Assembly: GCF_024256385.1 (NCBI RefSeq)
Contig: NZ_JAMLFW010000002.1
Location: 806,001 to 870,000 of the forward strand
Length of the DNA: 64,000 bases
Direction of reading: 5' to 3'
Origin: Anatilimnocola floriformis
Lineage (GTDB): Bacteria > Planctomycetota > Planctomycetia > Pirellulales > Pirellulaceae
The translations under genes were made by a program, and so were the position numbers. Below, piece after piece: positions 54,400 through 63,138 of this stretch; position 1 is the first letter of the stretch, and the number at the start of each line of letters is the position of its first letter. Under the pieces are notes generated by a model. The model worked only from the letters and a program-made list of their open reading frames with translations. It ran no database searches and was not told the origin of the DNA.

Positions 54400-56195
54400 C
54401 TAAATCAAATCACCCGCCATCACGCGATAGGCGTAATCGCTCGCCTGCAACAGCAACCAATCATCTCCCTCGCCGCCGAGCAGGCAGTCGATCTGCTGGT
54501 CGTCGGTCACCGTATCGCCGACGGCGACCCGCACTCCGCCAGCCAAGCCAGTTTGCAGATTCGCACGCCGCGTGGCCAGCGCCGCCCCAGAGTTCCACTC
54601 AGCGAGAATGGCGGCGAGCGCCACAGAATTGGCATCGTAAGAGGTCCGGCCGCCGATCAGCAAATCTTCGCCCATGCCGCCATCGATGATGTCGCGACCC
54701 AGGCCGCCGATCAGCACATCGTTGCCGGTGAAACCAATCATTCGATCATCGCCATCGCCGCCGATGATCAAATCGTTCCCTTCGCGCCCTTCCAGAATGT
54801 CGGTGTCGGCGCCGCCGAAGAGAATGTCGGCGCCGAGGCCACCAATGAGACGATCGATCCCCGCGCCGCCGTCGAAAATGTCGTCGTTCGAACCGCCGAT
54901 GAGCACATCGTTGCCGTCTTCTCCGTAGACGGTCACCGGCGCAGTGCTGTTCGTCGCTGTCACGCGATCGCCACCGTCGCCGGCGTTCACAATCACGCGG
55001 CCGCCAGCGCCGAGCGTGAACGGCCCGTGAGCGACGCCGTTGAAACCAACGGTGACCAGCCCCAGTGGATTGGTCGCGATCGTAATCAGATCGCTGCCAC
55101 TCGTCCCTTGCACCAGAACGTTCGGCCCCGCGGCAGTCACCGCTTCGGCAATATCGCGCAGTGTGATCGTCGCGATGGCTTCGCCGCTGAGCGACGGCGT
55201 GGCGCTGTCGGTTGCACGAATCGTGAGCGCGAACGAAGGTGTCGTTTCAAAATTGATTGCGGCCACACTCGCGACCGTGATTCGTCCAGTCGCGGAGTTG
55301 ATCGCAAACGCGCCGTTGGTATTGCCACCGACGATCGAATAACTGAGCGTTTGCCCCGCATTGGCATCGGTCGCAATCACTTGACCGACAGCAGATCCCA
55401 GCTCGCTGTTTTCATCGATCGCAAAGCTCGCCGCGGTTACTACCGGCGCGACATTGGGCGGCGTATCTTCGGCCCACAGTCGCTGGGCGATCACTCGGCC
55501 AAACTGCCGGGCCGAAAAGTTGTTCTCGGCGGTGATGATCCGGCCATCGACGGTCACATCATCGGTATCCGTCGTCCGATCACCGACCGAGCCGTGCGGC
55601 AGCGGCGTCGCGCCATTGGCGGTCATTTGCACGCTCTGCAGCAGTTGCGTCGGGCTATAGCTCGTGCCGTTCCAATACACGCCCGGCGAACCATTCCAAG
55701 GAACCGAGACATTCTTGCCAGCGAGCGGACTCACTCCGTTCACGCGAGCCCAAGCCAACACCGTCGTCGCGTGGCACACGGCAGCGAGGTATTTGTTCTG
55801 TGTGGTGAATTGATTGATCAGATTGTTGAGGCATTGCCATCGTAGTGATCGTCGTAGTAGTTGCCGGTGAAGGCATACTGATACATCGACGAGCCCCAGC
55901 CGCCGACAAAGACGATGGCCGAGTAATCGGCCGAGTTGACGGCAGACAACGGCAGATCAGGCGTGACCACTCCACTGCTCGAACCCTGACCACTATTCGG
56001 ATGCGGCGTGCTCGGATTGGTCGTCCGCGCCGCCACGCGAACTGTGAGACCGGCTTCGACGAGCGACTGCCGCGTGTCGCCATACTCCTGATAGAAAAAG
56101 TCCCGCTGATCGGCGATCACCATCAGCACCGGCAGCGGCGCAAACACCTCACGGCGTTCGAGCGTCTCGAAGAAGGAACGGCGGTTGCGGTTCAT
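54400..56195 (-). pseudogene. exported DJ-1/PfpI-cadherin-RTX protein, broken by a frameshift
   Basis: The paralogue of the intact gene at 56571, split in two frames. The first part (56195-55818) has FFETLERREVFA, VLMVIADQRDFFYQEYGDT and the YSAIVFVGGWGSSMYQY core. Near 55830 it runs out of frame after YYDDHYDGNA. The second frame resumes with LNNLINQF, then the nucleophile-Cys segment VCHATTVLAWARVNGV and two cadherin-like domains, RTX-type repeats and the EWNSG...DW C-terminal module. Compared with the paralogue, about ten bases are missing at the break, so a genuine deletion is more likely than a one-base sequencing error. Translation would stop early, leaving a truncated protein. Confidence 0.8.
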
Positions 56196-56217
56196 GGCGG
56201 CGGTCCGGGTTGCGACA

Positions 56218-56308
56218 GGATCACGTAGGCCAAAGCCATGCTTCGGCCTACGTGATCCAACGCGGCTTGAGTGGTTCGTCGTCCCGCGATCGAAGCATGG
56301 CTTCGATC
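56218..56308. repeat. two adjacent palindromes
   Basis: At 56218-56258, GGATCACGTAGGCC and GGCCTACGTGATCC form a perfect 14-base stem with a 13-base loop. At 56288-56308, GATCGAAGC and GCTTCGATC pair around a 3-base centre. The loop of the first shares GCCATGCTTC, or its complement, with the second. Confidence 0.85.
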
Positions 56309-56395
56309 TACGGGCTCCTGACGATGCGGGCGACAGAGATAGATGTCACCCGCGGGGAAAACCTTTCAGCACTCAGCAAATTTGCGTAACTCCCA

Positions 56396-56441
56396 ACTCC
56401 CTCTCCTCGGTACGCCGGGGAGAGGGCCGGGGTGAGGGGCT
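56396..56441. repeat. dispersed repeat copy 3
   Basis: CTCCCTCTCCTCGGTACGCCGGGGAGAGGGCC and GGGGTGAGGGGC match copy 2 at 53732 apart from a few bases. Confidence 0.8.
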
Positions 56442-56513
56442 GCCCTGGGTACAGACACTGCCGTCGCAAGCAGACCGGAAGATCATTCAGCCAAAAGAGT
56501 TAGAACTCGCTTC

Positions 56514-56557
56514 AACCCCTCACCCTAACCCTCTCCCCGGAGTACCGAGGAGAGGGA
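56514..56557. repeat. dispersed repeat copy 4, inverted
   Basis: CCCCTCACCCTAACCCTCTC and CCCGGAGTACCGAGGAGAGGG are the reverse complement of the unit in copies 2 and 3. It ends 14 bases before the stop of the gene at 56571. Confidence 0.8.
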
Positions 56558-56570
56558 ACAGGATGCAAGA

Positions 56571-58724
56571 CTACTGATACGAGCAATCTCCCGCAAAAAC
56601 TTCCAGCCAATCTGCTCCATCGCCGCCGATCAGGCGGTCGTTCATGCCGTCGTTGATGAGCGAGCTGGTCAAGGTTTGTCGCGTGTTGCCGGCCAAGCCA
56701 CTGAGATTCCATTCGGCGAAGATCGATTGCAGGGCGAGCAGGTTCAAATCGAAGCTCGTGCCGCGGCCGATGAGAATGTCTTCGCCGGCGCCACCCTCGA
56801 GATTGTCGTGACCCTTGCCGCCGATGAGGATGTCGTTTCCATTGCCGCCGTAAAGTTGGTCATCGGCGTCGCCACCCACGAGCATGTCGTTGCCGTCGCC
56901 GCCGTCAAGCAGCGCGCCGTTCGGACCAGCGATGAGCAAGTCGTTGCCCCCCATCGCCCAGATGCGATCGTAGCCAGCGCCGCCGTCGAGAATGTCGCTC
57001 GCCGAGCCGCCGGTGATTTGATCGTGACCGCCTTCGCCGTAGATCGTCACCGGCGCGGTGCTGTCGGTCGCATAGATATAGTCGCCGCCGTCACCGCCAT
57101 AGACGATCACTCGGCCACCAGCGCCGAGCGTGAACGCGCCATACACCTGGCCGGCGAGCCACACCATCGGTTGGCCGGCAGCGTTCGTCCACACATAGAT
57201 GTAATCAGTCCCCGACGTTCCTTGCACAATCACATTCGGCCCGGAGCGGTAAACGGGTCCCGGCGGCGCTTCGTACACATCGGTCAAGTTCACCCGCACG
57301 ACCGCATCGGTGCTGAGGGCGGGATTGCCGTTGTCGGTGACGCGAATCGTCAGATCGAATGCCGGAGTGGTTTCGAAATCCACTGCAGCGAGATTCGCCA
57401 CGCTCAGTTGTCCCGTCGCGGCATTGATCGCAAAGGCGCCGTTCGTGTTGCCGCCGACAATGCTGTACGACAGCGTTTGTCCGACATCAGCGTCGCTGGC
57501 CACGACCGATCCCACGATGGTGCCCACCGCCGAATTCTCGGCAAGAGCAAATGTTTGTCCGGCAGCCACCGTGGGCGCGGTATTCACCGGCGGGGGCGGA
57601 GCGACGTAGTCGATATTCACCGTCACAATTGCATCGCTGAAGAGCGACGGCGTGCCGTTGTCGGTGACGCGAATCGTCAGTTGAAACTGCGGCGTCGTTT
57701 CGAAATCGATCGCACCAGGAAAGGCGACATTCAGCGCGCCCGTCAATGCGTCGATCGCAAAGGCAGCGTTCGTGTTGCCGGCGAGAATCTCATACGAAAA
57801 CTCCTGGCCCAGGTCGGGATCGCTGGCCACCACCATCCCCGCCGTCGTACCGATCGGCGAATCTTCGGCGAGCGAGAACGTTTGATTGCCGATCACCGGC
57901 GCGTGATTTACCGGCGGCGGGGGAACATCTTCGGCAATTAGCCGAGTCGCAATCACTCGGCCAAATTCGCGAGCGCTGATGTTGTCTTGCGCGGTGATGA
58001 TTCGGCCATCGACCACCACGTCGTCCCAAGAGGAACTTGGGTCGCCGATGGAGTTGCCGTTGGCGACGATGCCGCCATTCCATTCCATCATCGTGCGCTG
58101 CTGCAGCTGGAAATAGTTGTAGTTCACGCCATTGAGCGATAGCCCCGGGCCGCCAGTTCCCGTCGCGCCACCTTGCGGCGTGGTCACGTTCTTGCCGGCG
58201 ATTGGGCTCACGCCGTCGACGCGAGCATAGGCCAGCACCGTCGTCGCGTGGCAGATGGCAGTGACGTATTTGTCCTGGTCAACGAAATCGCTGATCAAGT
58301 TGTTGACGATGGCTTTCGTGGCTGGATCGCCGTTGTAGCGGGCATCGTAGTAGTTGCCGTTGATGGCGTACTGATACATCGACGAACCCCAGCCGCCGAC
58401 GAAGACAATGGCTGAGTAGTTCGAAGCATTGACGGCAGACAGCGGCAGATCGGGAGTGACCACGCCACCATTCGCCGGTTCACCGCTGCCCGAGTGGGGC
58501 CGGCTGGGTTGCGTGGTGGTCGCAGCCACTTGCACCGTGAGGCCCGCTTGTTCGATCGACAACTTGGTATCGCCGTATTCCTGATAGAAGAAGTCCTGCC
58601 GATCGGCAATTACCATCAGTACGGGGAGGGGTGCGAAAACTTCACGCTTCTCGAGCGTTTCAAAAAAACTACGTCGCCGCGTGGTCGCGCGGGGGCCTCG
58701 TTCGCGTTGCTTGTGCTGGGTCAT
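56571..58724 (-). CDS. exported DJ-1/PfpI-cadherin-calcium-repeat protein (intact copy)
   Basis: A 717-residue protein. The basic start and FFETLEKREVFA (about residues 20-31) form a LEPR-XLL-type N-terminus. A DJ-1/PfpI-like domain covers about residues 32-250: VLMVIADRQDFFYQEYGD, IVFVGGWGSSMYQY, and nucleophile Cys in AICHATTVLAYARVDG. Two cadherin-like domains follow (phrases 'QTFSLAEDSPIGT' and 'ALTGALNV', about residues 290-485). Then come RTX-type GGAGYDRIW and GGDGNDMLVGG repeats and a C-terminal module with FAEWNLSG...DW. DJ-1-like proteins are normally cytoplasmic, so an exported, calcium-repeat-carrying form is unusual. Hydrolase or thiol activity cannot be deduced. It is followed by the broken paralogue and is divergent from the terpene cyclase gene. 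Confidence 0.85.
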   Translation of the reverse strand: MTQHKQRERGPRATTRRRSFFETLEKREVFAPLPVLMVIADRQDFFYQEYGDTKLSIEQAGLTVQVAATTTQPSRPHSGSGEPANGGVVTPDLPLSAVNASNYSAIVFVGGWGSSMYQYAINGNYYDARYNGDPATKAIVNNLISDFVDQDKYVTAICHATTVLAYARVDGVSPIAGKNVTTPQGGATGTGGPGLSLNGVNYNYFQLQQRTMMEWNGGIVANGNSIGDPSSSWDDVVVDGRIITAQDNISAREFGRVIATRLIAEDVPPPPVNHAPVIGNQTFSLAEDSPIGTTAGMVVASDPDLGQEFSYEILAGNTNAAFAIDALTGALNVAFPGAIDFETTPQFQLTIRVTDNGTPSLFSDAIVTVNIDYVAPPPPVNTAPTVAAGQTFALAENSAVGTIVGSVVASDADVGQTLSYSIVGGNTNGAFAINAATGQLSVANLAAVDFETTPAFDLTIRVTDNGNPALSTDAVVRVNLTDVYEAPPGPVYRSGPNVIVQGTSGTDYIYVWTNAAGQPMVWLAGQVYGAFTLGAGGRVIVYGGDGGDYIYATDSTAPVTIYGEGGHDQITGGSASDILDGGAGYDRIWAMGGNDLLIAGPNGALLDGGDGNDMLVGGDADDQLYGGNGNDILIGGKGHDNLEGGAGEDILIGRGTSFDLNLLALQSIFAEWNLSGLAGNTRQTLTSSLINDGMNDRLIGGDGADWLEVFAGDCSYQ

Positions 58725-58868
58725 GTTGCTGCTCCGATTCTGCCGAATGTTCCGTAGAGAAGATCGTCAGCCAGACTGCTGACAAAAAGAGATGGCAGGC
58801 CGCTGACAAACCTTTCAGCAACTCCTGCAAAAAGTGTGTGCGGTTGTCAGCCAAGATCGCAGCGGAGT

Positions 58869-60611
58869 ATGTTGCCACCGATGGACTTCAACCGATTGCA
58901 AGCCGCTTATGAAACCGCCCGCGCCGATCTGCTCGCGGCCCGCGGTCCGCATGGCCATTGGGAAGGCCGGCTCGCCAGTTCCTCTCTCTCGACCGCCACA
59001 GCAATCAGCGCGCTGGCCATCGTCGCGCGGGAAACGAATGATGCGGAACTACAACCGCTCATCGACGCCGGCGTGAAATACCTGGCCCGTCAGCAGAACG
59101 AAGACGGCGGGTTCGGCGATACCGACAAGAGTCACTCGAACATCGCGACGACGTATCTCGTTATCGCTGCCGTGCATCTCGCCCAGCGCGAAGCAGAGTT
59201 CGCCGAGCTACTGTCGCGGGCTTGGAAATACATCGAGAGCAAAGGGGGAATTTCCGGCCTGAAGAAACGCTACGGCATCGACAAAACCTTTGTCGTGCCG
59301 ATCATGACGAACCTCGCGCTGGCTGGTTTGTGCGACTGGAAAGAGATTTCGCCGCTGCCGTTCGAGCTCGCTTGCATTCCGCAAAGTTGGTATCGCTTCG
59401 CGCAGATGCCGGTCGTGAGTTATGCGATTCCCGCACTCGTCGCCATCGGCCAAGCGCACTACTTTCATCGCCAGCCGTGGAATCCCTACTCGCGTTTCGT
59501 GCGCGGCTGGTGCGTAGAACCGAGCTTGCGCGTACTGCTGAAGATGCAACCGCAAAGCGGCGGATATCTCGAAGCAACGCCACTCACGAGCTTTGTCGTG
59601 ATGAGCCTGGCCGCGACGGGCCGCGCGAAGCACGCGGTCACGCAGGCCGGCGTGCGGTTTATCAAAGACAGTCTGCGCGAAGACGGTAGCTGGCCCATTG
59701 ATACCAATCTGGCGACGTGGGTGACTTCGTTGTCGATCAATGCACTGGGCGAAGAGGGCGTTAAGGACATCGATGAACGTTGCTGGGACTGGCTGCTGTC
59801 GTGTCAGCACAAACAGCGTCATCCGTTTACTGGCGCCGATCCGGGTGGTTGGGGCTGGACGGATCTGAGCGGCGCGGTTCCCGATGCGGATGATACGCCG
59901 GGGGCACTTTTGGCGATTAAATTGAGAAAGGTGGACACTGATCTAGAACCTCGAGATCGCTCGAAACCACCAGCCGCCAACGAGGGAACCCAATGGCTGC
60001 TCCGATTGCAAAATCGCGACGGAGGATGGCCAACGTTTTGTCGTGGCTGGGGAAAGTTGCCTTTCGACCGCAGTGGAACCGACCTCACGGCGCATGCGAT
60101 TCGCGCACTGACTGCCTGGGAATGGCCGATCTACGTGGCCAAGCCGATCGCTCGTGGCTTCGAGTTTCTCGCCCGCAAGCAAAACCCCGACGGCAGTTGG
60201 TCCCCCCTCTGGTTCGGCAATCAAGACCATCCCGAAGAAGACAACCCCATCTACGGCACGGCCAAGGTTTTGCTGGCCTATCGCGATACCGCGCGCATGT
60301 CGGATCCTGCCGCCCTGCGCGGATTGGAATGGCTAGCGCGCCAGCAAAATGCCGATGGTAGTTATGGCGGCAGTGTCGAAGAAACCGCGCTCGCTTTGGA
60401 GGGTTTATTGGCTTGTCCCGATCGCAGCCAGCACGCTGCTGCGGTTAACCGCGGCCTGGAATGGCTGATCGAACGAGTCGAGCGCGGCGAGCACCACCTC
60501 AGTTCGCCGATCGGCTTCTACTTTGCCAAACTGTGGTACTATGAAGCGTTGTATCCGCTGATCTTCACCGTAAGTACACTGAGACAAGCGCTGCAGCAGA
60601 AGCGTGCCTGA
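58869..60611 (+). CDS. class II terpene cyclase, squalene-hopene-cyclase-like
   Basis: A 580-residue protein of the squalene/oxidosqualene cyclase superfamily. The acid catalyst motif DxDD is present as DADD at residues 339-342. Several QW-type repeats (QNEDGGFGD, RLQNRDGGW, RKQNPDGSW, RQQNADGSYGG) form the double alpha/alpha-barrel. It is shorter than canonical SHC (about 630-650 residues), so the substrate could be squalene or a different polyprenyl chain. ATG 58869 is used here; 58881 is possible. The prenyl synthase gene follows after 61 bases on the same strand, suggesting a two-gene isoprenoid module. The enzyme should be monotopic in the membrane. Confidence 0.88.
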   Translation: MLPPMDFNRLQAAYETARADLLAARGPHGHWEGRLASSSLSTATAISALAIVARETNDAELQPLIDAGVKYLARQQNEDGGFGDTDKSHSNIATTYLVIAAVHLAQREAEFAELLSRAWKYIESKGGISGLKKRYGIDKTFVVPIMTNLALAGLCDWKEISPLPFELACIPQSWYRFAQMPVVSYAIPALVAIGQAHYFHRQPWNPYSRFVRGWCVEPSLRVLLKMQPQSGGYLEATPLTSFVVMSLAATGRAKHAVTQAGVRFIKDSLREDGSWPIDTNLATWVTSLSINALGEEGVKDIDERCWDWLLSCQHKQRHPFTGADPGGWGWTDLSGAVPDADDTPGALLAIKLRKVDTDLEPRDRSKPPAANEGTQWLLRLQNRDGGWPTFCRGWGKLPFDRSGTDLTAHAIRALTAWEWPIYVAKPIARGFEFLARKQNPDGSWSPLWFGNQDHPEEDNPIYGTAKVLLAYRDTARMSDPAALRGLEWLARQQNADGSYGGSVEETALALEGLLACPDRSQHAAAVNRGLEWLIERVERGEHHLSSPIGFYFAKLWYYEALYPLIFTVSTLRQALQQKRA

Positions 60612-60672
60612 CGATAGCGCCCCGCCTGACGCCATCCCGCCTGCGTGATCGACCGACTTTGAGGACCAACCG

Positions 60673-62559
60673 TTGTCTGATGCCCCCTCAATTGCGAACT
60701 CCGATGCCGGCCACGTTCATTTGGCCGACTCGCTGAATCCGCCTGAGATGCCACCCGAGTTGGCCGCGCCCCGCCGCAGCAAACGGCGGCAGACTTCGCA
60801 TTTGAAACTGGTGCCCGAATCCAAAGAGTTGCGCGAGCACTTGCAAAAGGAGTGCGTCGCGCTGGCGGCAACGCTCGACAAAGCCAACCCGATGACCATC
60901 GATCAGATGGAAGTCATCGCGCGGAAGTTGCTCGCCGACAACAATCAGCCCGAAGGTTTCCTCGGCTGGATCTTGGTCGTCCTCAGCAGCGAGTTTTGGC
61001 GCGACCAGGTAGCTGCAACCGATCCCGCGCGGCGGCTGTTCCTGCTGCCGCATTGCTTGAAGCATGCCGAAGGTTGCCCCGCCGATTACGACGAGTTCGG
61101 TCTGGAGTGCAAAACTTGCGGCGCGTGCAGCATCGCCGATTTTCGCGCCGAAGCCGAGAAGATGGGCTACAAAGTGCTCGTCGCCGAAGGCTCGCCGATT
61201 GTTTTGAAGATCATCGTCAGCGGCCACGTCGATGCGATCGTCGGCGTCGCTTGCTTGAACGTGCTGGAAAAAGCGATCGACAAGATTCTGCTCGCCGGCA
61301 TTCCTTGCATGGCCGTGCCGCTCCTCTCAAGCGACTGCCGCAACACCAGCGTCGATGAAGACTGGGTCATGGACATGATCCGCGTCAAACCGGCCACGCC
61401 CGCGCAGCAAACTCGCACCTACGTCCATCTGCTTCGCGCTGCAGCCAATCTATTCAAGCCCGATGAGCTGGAAGTTTTGTTGCCGCGGTTGCGCGGCGGC
61501 AAACGCTTGCAGTCCGGCGATAGCGCTGCCGCACTCGATCCGATTGCCGCGACTGAGCAGATCGCGCACGACTTTCTCGCCAAGGGCGGCAAGTACTCGC
61601 GGCCGTTCATCACGCTCGCGGTGCACGACGCGCTGACCGGCGGCCACGGCACGCTCGCGAATGGCGCCGAGCATCTGGCCGCGGTTCCGCTGGCCATTCG
61701 CCGCGCTGCTATGTCGATCGAAGCATTTCACAAAGCTTCGCTCGTGCACGACGACATCGAAGACGAAGACGCCTTCCGCTACGGCGAAGAAACCGTCCAT
61801 CGCCGCTTCGGCATTCCCACGGCGATCAACGTGGGCGATTATCTGATCGGCCTCGGTTATCGCCTCGTCAGCAAAGAAACCGCGACGCTCGGCGGCAACG
61901 CCGTCGCTGATATTTTGAACTGTCTCGCCGATGCCCACCTCCGCTTGAGCGAAGGCCAAGGCGCTGAGTTGCTTTGGCGTGATGCGCGCGACAAGCGACT
62001 CAAGCCCATCGATGCCCTCAAAATCTACGCCCTGAAAACATCCCCTGCTTTCGAAGCGGCTCTCTACAGCGGTTGCCGATTGGCGGGACCGGCCGAAGCC
62101 TACGCCGAGCCGATGAAGCAATTCGCCCGCAACCTGGGTGTCGCTTTTCAGATTCTGAATGATCTGAACGACTGGGACGGCGACAACCACAACAAGCTCG
62201 CAGCCGGCGGCGATACGCTCGGCGGCCGGCCAACGGTTCTCTGGGCTCTCGCGATCGAAGGGCTGAACGCGTCGAAGCAGGAAGAGCTGTTGTCGCTGGT
62301 TACGAATTCGCAACTCGATGGTCCAGCTCGTCTGGCCCGTGTGCGGCAGTTGTATAACGAAGCTGGGGCCTTTGAAAAAGCGGCCCGACTGATCGACAAG
62401 CATCGCGAGCGGGCCGAAGCGATCGCCGACGAAATTCAGCCGGAAGAACTTCGCCGCCTGCTCTACTATCTAATCGACAGCGTGCTCGATCACTCGTCTG
62501 CCGCGAGTGCACCGCCGCCGGTTCTGCAAATCACGCCGCAAATCAATCCGCAGAAGTAA
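60673..62559 (+). CDS. DUF116-polyprenyl diphosphate synthase fusion
   Basis: A 628-residue two-domain protein. The N-terminal ~260 residues contain a Cys-rich DUF116 domain: HCLKHAEGCPADYDEFGLEC is followed by KTCGAC, in the 125-153 region. The C-terminal half is a trans-isoprenyl synthase: the first Asp-rich motif is DDIED at residues 360-364, and the second is NDLND at 496-500, where the first Asp of the usual DDxxD is Asn. It should elongate allylic diphosphates with isopentenyl diphosphate. TTG 60673 is accepted as start because GAGGA lies seven bases upstream. The changed second motif may alter metal binding or product length. DUF116 in other organisms is a separate protein of unknown role. 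Confidence 0.88.
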   Translation: MSDAPSIANSDAGHVHLADSLNPPEMPPELAAPRRSKRRQTSHLKLVPESKELREHLQKECVALAATLDKANPMTIDQMEVIARKLLADNNQPEGFLGWILVVLSSEFWRDQVAATDPARRLFLLPHCLKHAEGCPADYDEFGLECKTCGACSIADFRAEAEKMGYKVLVAEGSPIVLKIIVSGHVDAIVGVACLNVLEKAIDKILLAGIPCMAVPLLSSDCRNTSVDEDWVMDMIRVKPATPAQQTRTYVHLLRAAANLFKPDELEVLLPRLRGGKRLQSGDSAAALDPIAATEQIAHDFLAKGGKYSRPFITLAVHDALTGGHGTLANGAEHLAAVPLAIRRAAMSIEAFHKASLVHDDIEDEDAFRYGEETVHRRFGIPTAINVGDYLIGLGYRLVSKETATLGGNAVADILNCLADAHLRLSEGQGAELLWRDARDKRLKPIDALKIYALKTSPAFEAALYSGCRLAGPAEAYAEPMKQFARNLGVAFQILNDLNDWDGDNHNKLAAGGDTLGGRPTVLWALAIEGLNASKQEELLSLVTNSQLDGPARLARVRQLYNEAGAFEKAARLIDKHRERAEAIADEIQPEELRRLLYYLIDSVLDHSSAASAPPPVLQITPQINPQK

Positions 62560-62574
62560 CGACGGGTCGCGGAC

Positions 62575-63126
62575 ATGCCAAGCCACGCCGATGTGACAGC
62601 CATTAAGTCGCTGACAGCATTCAAGCAATGGCTCGTTGAAGAGAGTGGCAAGTCGTCGCAATGGTTTGGATGTCGAGACAGCAGCTGCAGCAAATGTCTG
62701 CTCATTTCCGCCGCTCCCTCCTTCGAACAGCAGTTTGACTACGTCACGATCCAGCAAACACCTCTCTTTCCCTTGCAGCTGCCGAGTCTCAGCGACGCGC
62801 GCAACTGGTGGTTCGACTTATGGGAAGGAGAGATCGTTAGCTATTGGTTTGCACCCGACTTACGGATTCTGGTGGCGGCGAAAAACGCGATTTGGAAAGC
62901 CCTTCCTGATTTTCATCTGTTGCGACCGAAGTCCGACTTTGTCGAAATTCCGCTCGACGAGGTGCGACAAATCGTCGGCCATGACGAGATCGAACGCATG
63001 TGCAACGAAGTCTTTTTTGTCGGGATTTCGACGCGTGCTTTAGAACTCGCCGCGGCAGGCCGCATGGAGCAGTTCGTTCGCTCAATGAAGATTCCGCAAG
63101 CGGCCACACCCGCCAACACCCTTTGA
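62575..63126 (+). CDS. hypothetical protein with N-terminal cysteine cluster
   Basis: A 183-residue soluble protein of unknown family. CRDSSCSKC near residues 33-41 gives three cysteines close together, which may bind a metal. The C-terminal half is rich in Leu, Phe and acidic residues (LLRPKSDFVEIPLDEVRQIV). It follows the prenyl synthase gene after 15 bases and precedes the chorismate-lyase-like gene after 12, so all four are probably one transcript. Confidence 0.75.
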   Translation: MPSHADVTAIKSLTAFKQWLVEESGKSSQWFGCRDSSCSKCLLISAAPSFEQQFDYVTIQQTPLFPLQLPSLSDARNWWFDLWEGEIVSYWFAPDLRILVAAKNAIWKALPDFHLLRPKSDFVEIPLDEVRQIVGHDEIERMCNEVFFVGISTRALELAAAGRMEQFVRSMKIPQAATPANTL

Positions 63127-63138
63127 TAAACTGAAGTC

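Larger units (their letters stand above)
56196..56570. other. repeat-rich spacer between two DJ-1-type genes
   Basis: No gene is visible. The spacer consists largely of palindromic repeats: two at 56218-56308 and two dispersed-repeat copies at 56396 and 56514 in opposite orientations, themselves able to pair as a large hairpin. Confidence 0.6.

Noticed and set aside
54391-55845. 484-codon plus-strand open frame opposite the broken DJ-1-type gene
   Set aside because: It reads the complement of cadherin and calcium-repeat codons. The protein has no coherent fold or signal.
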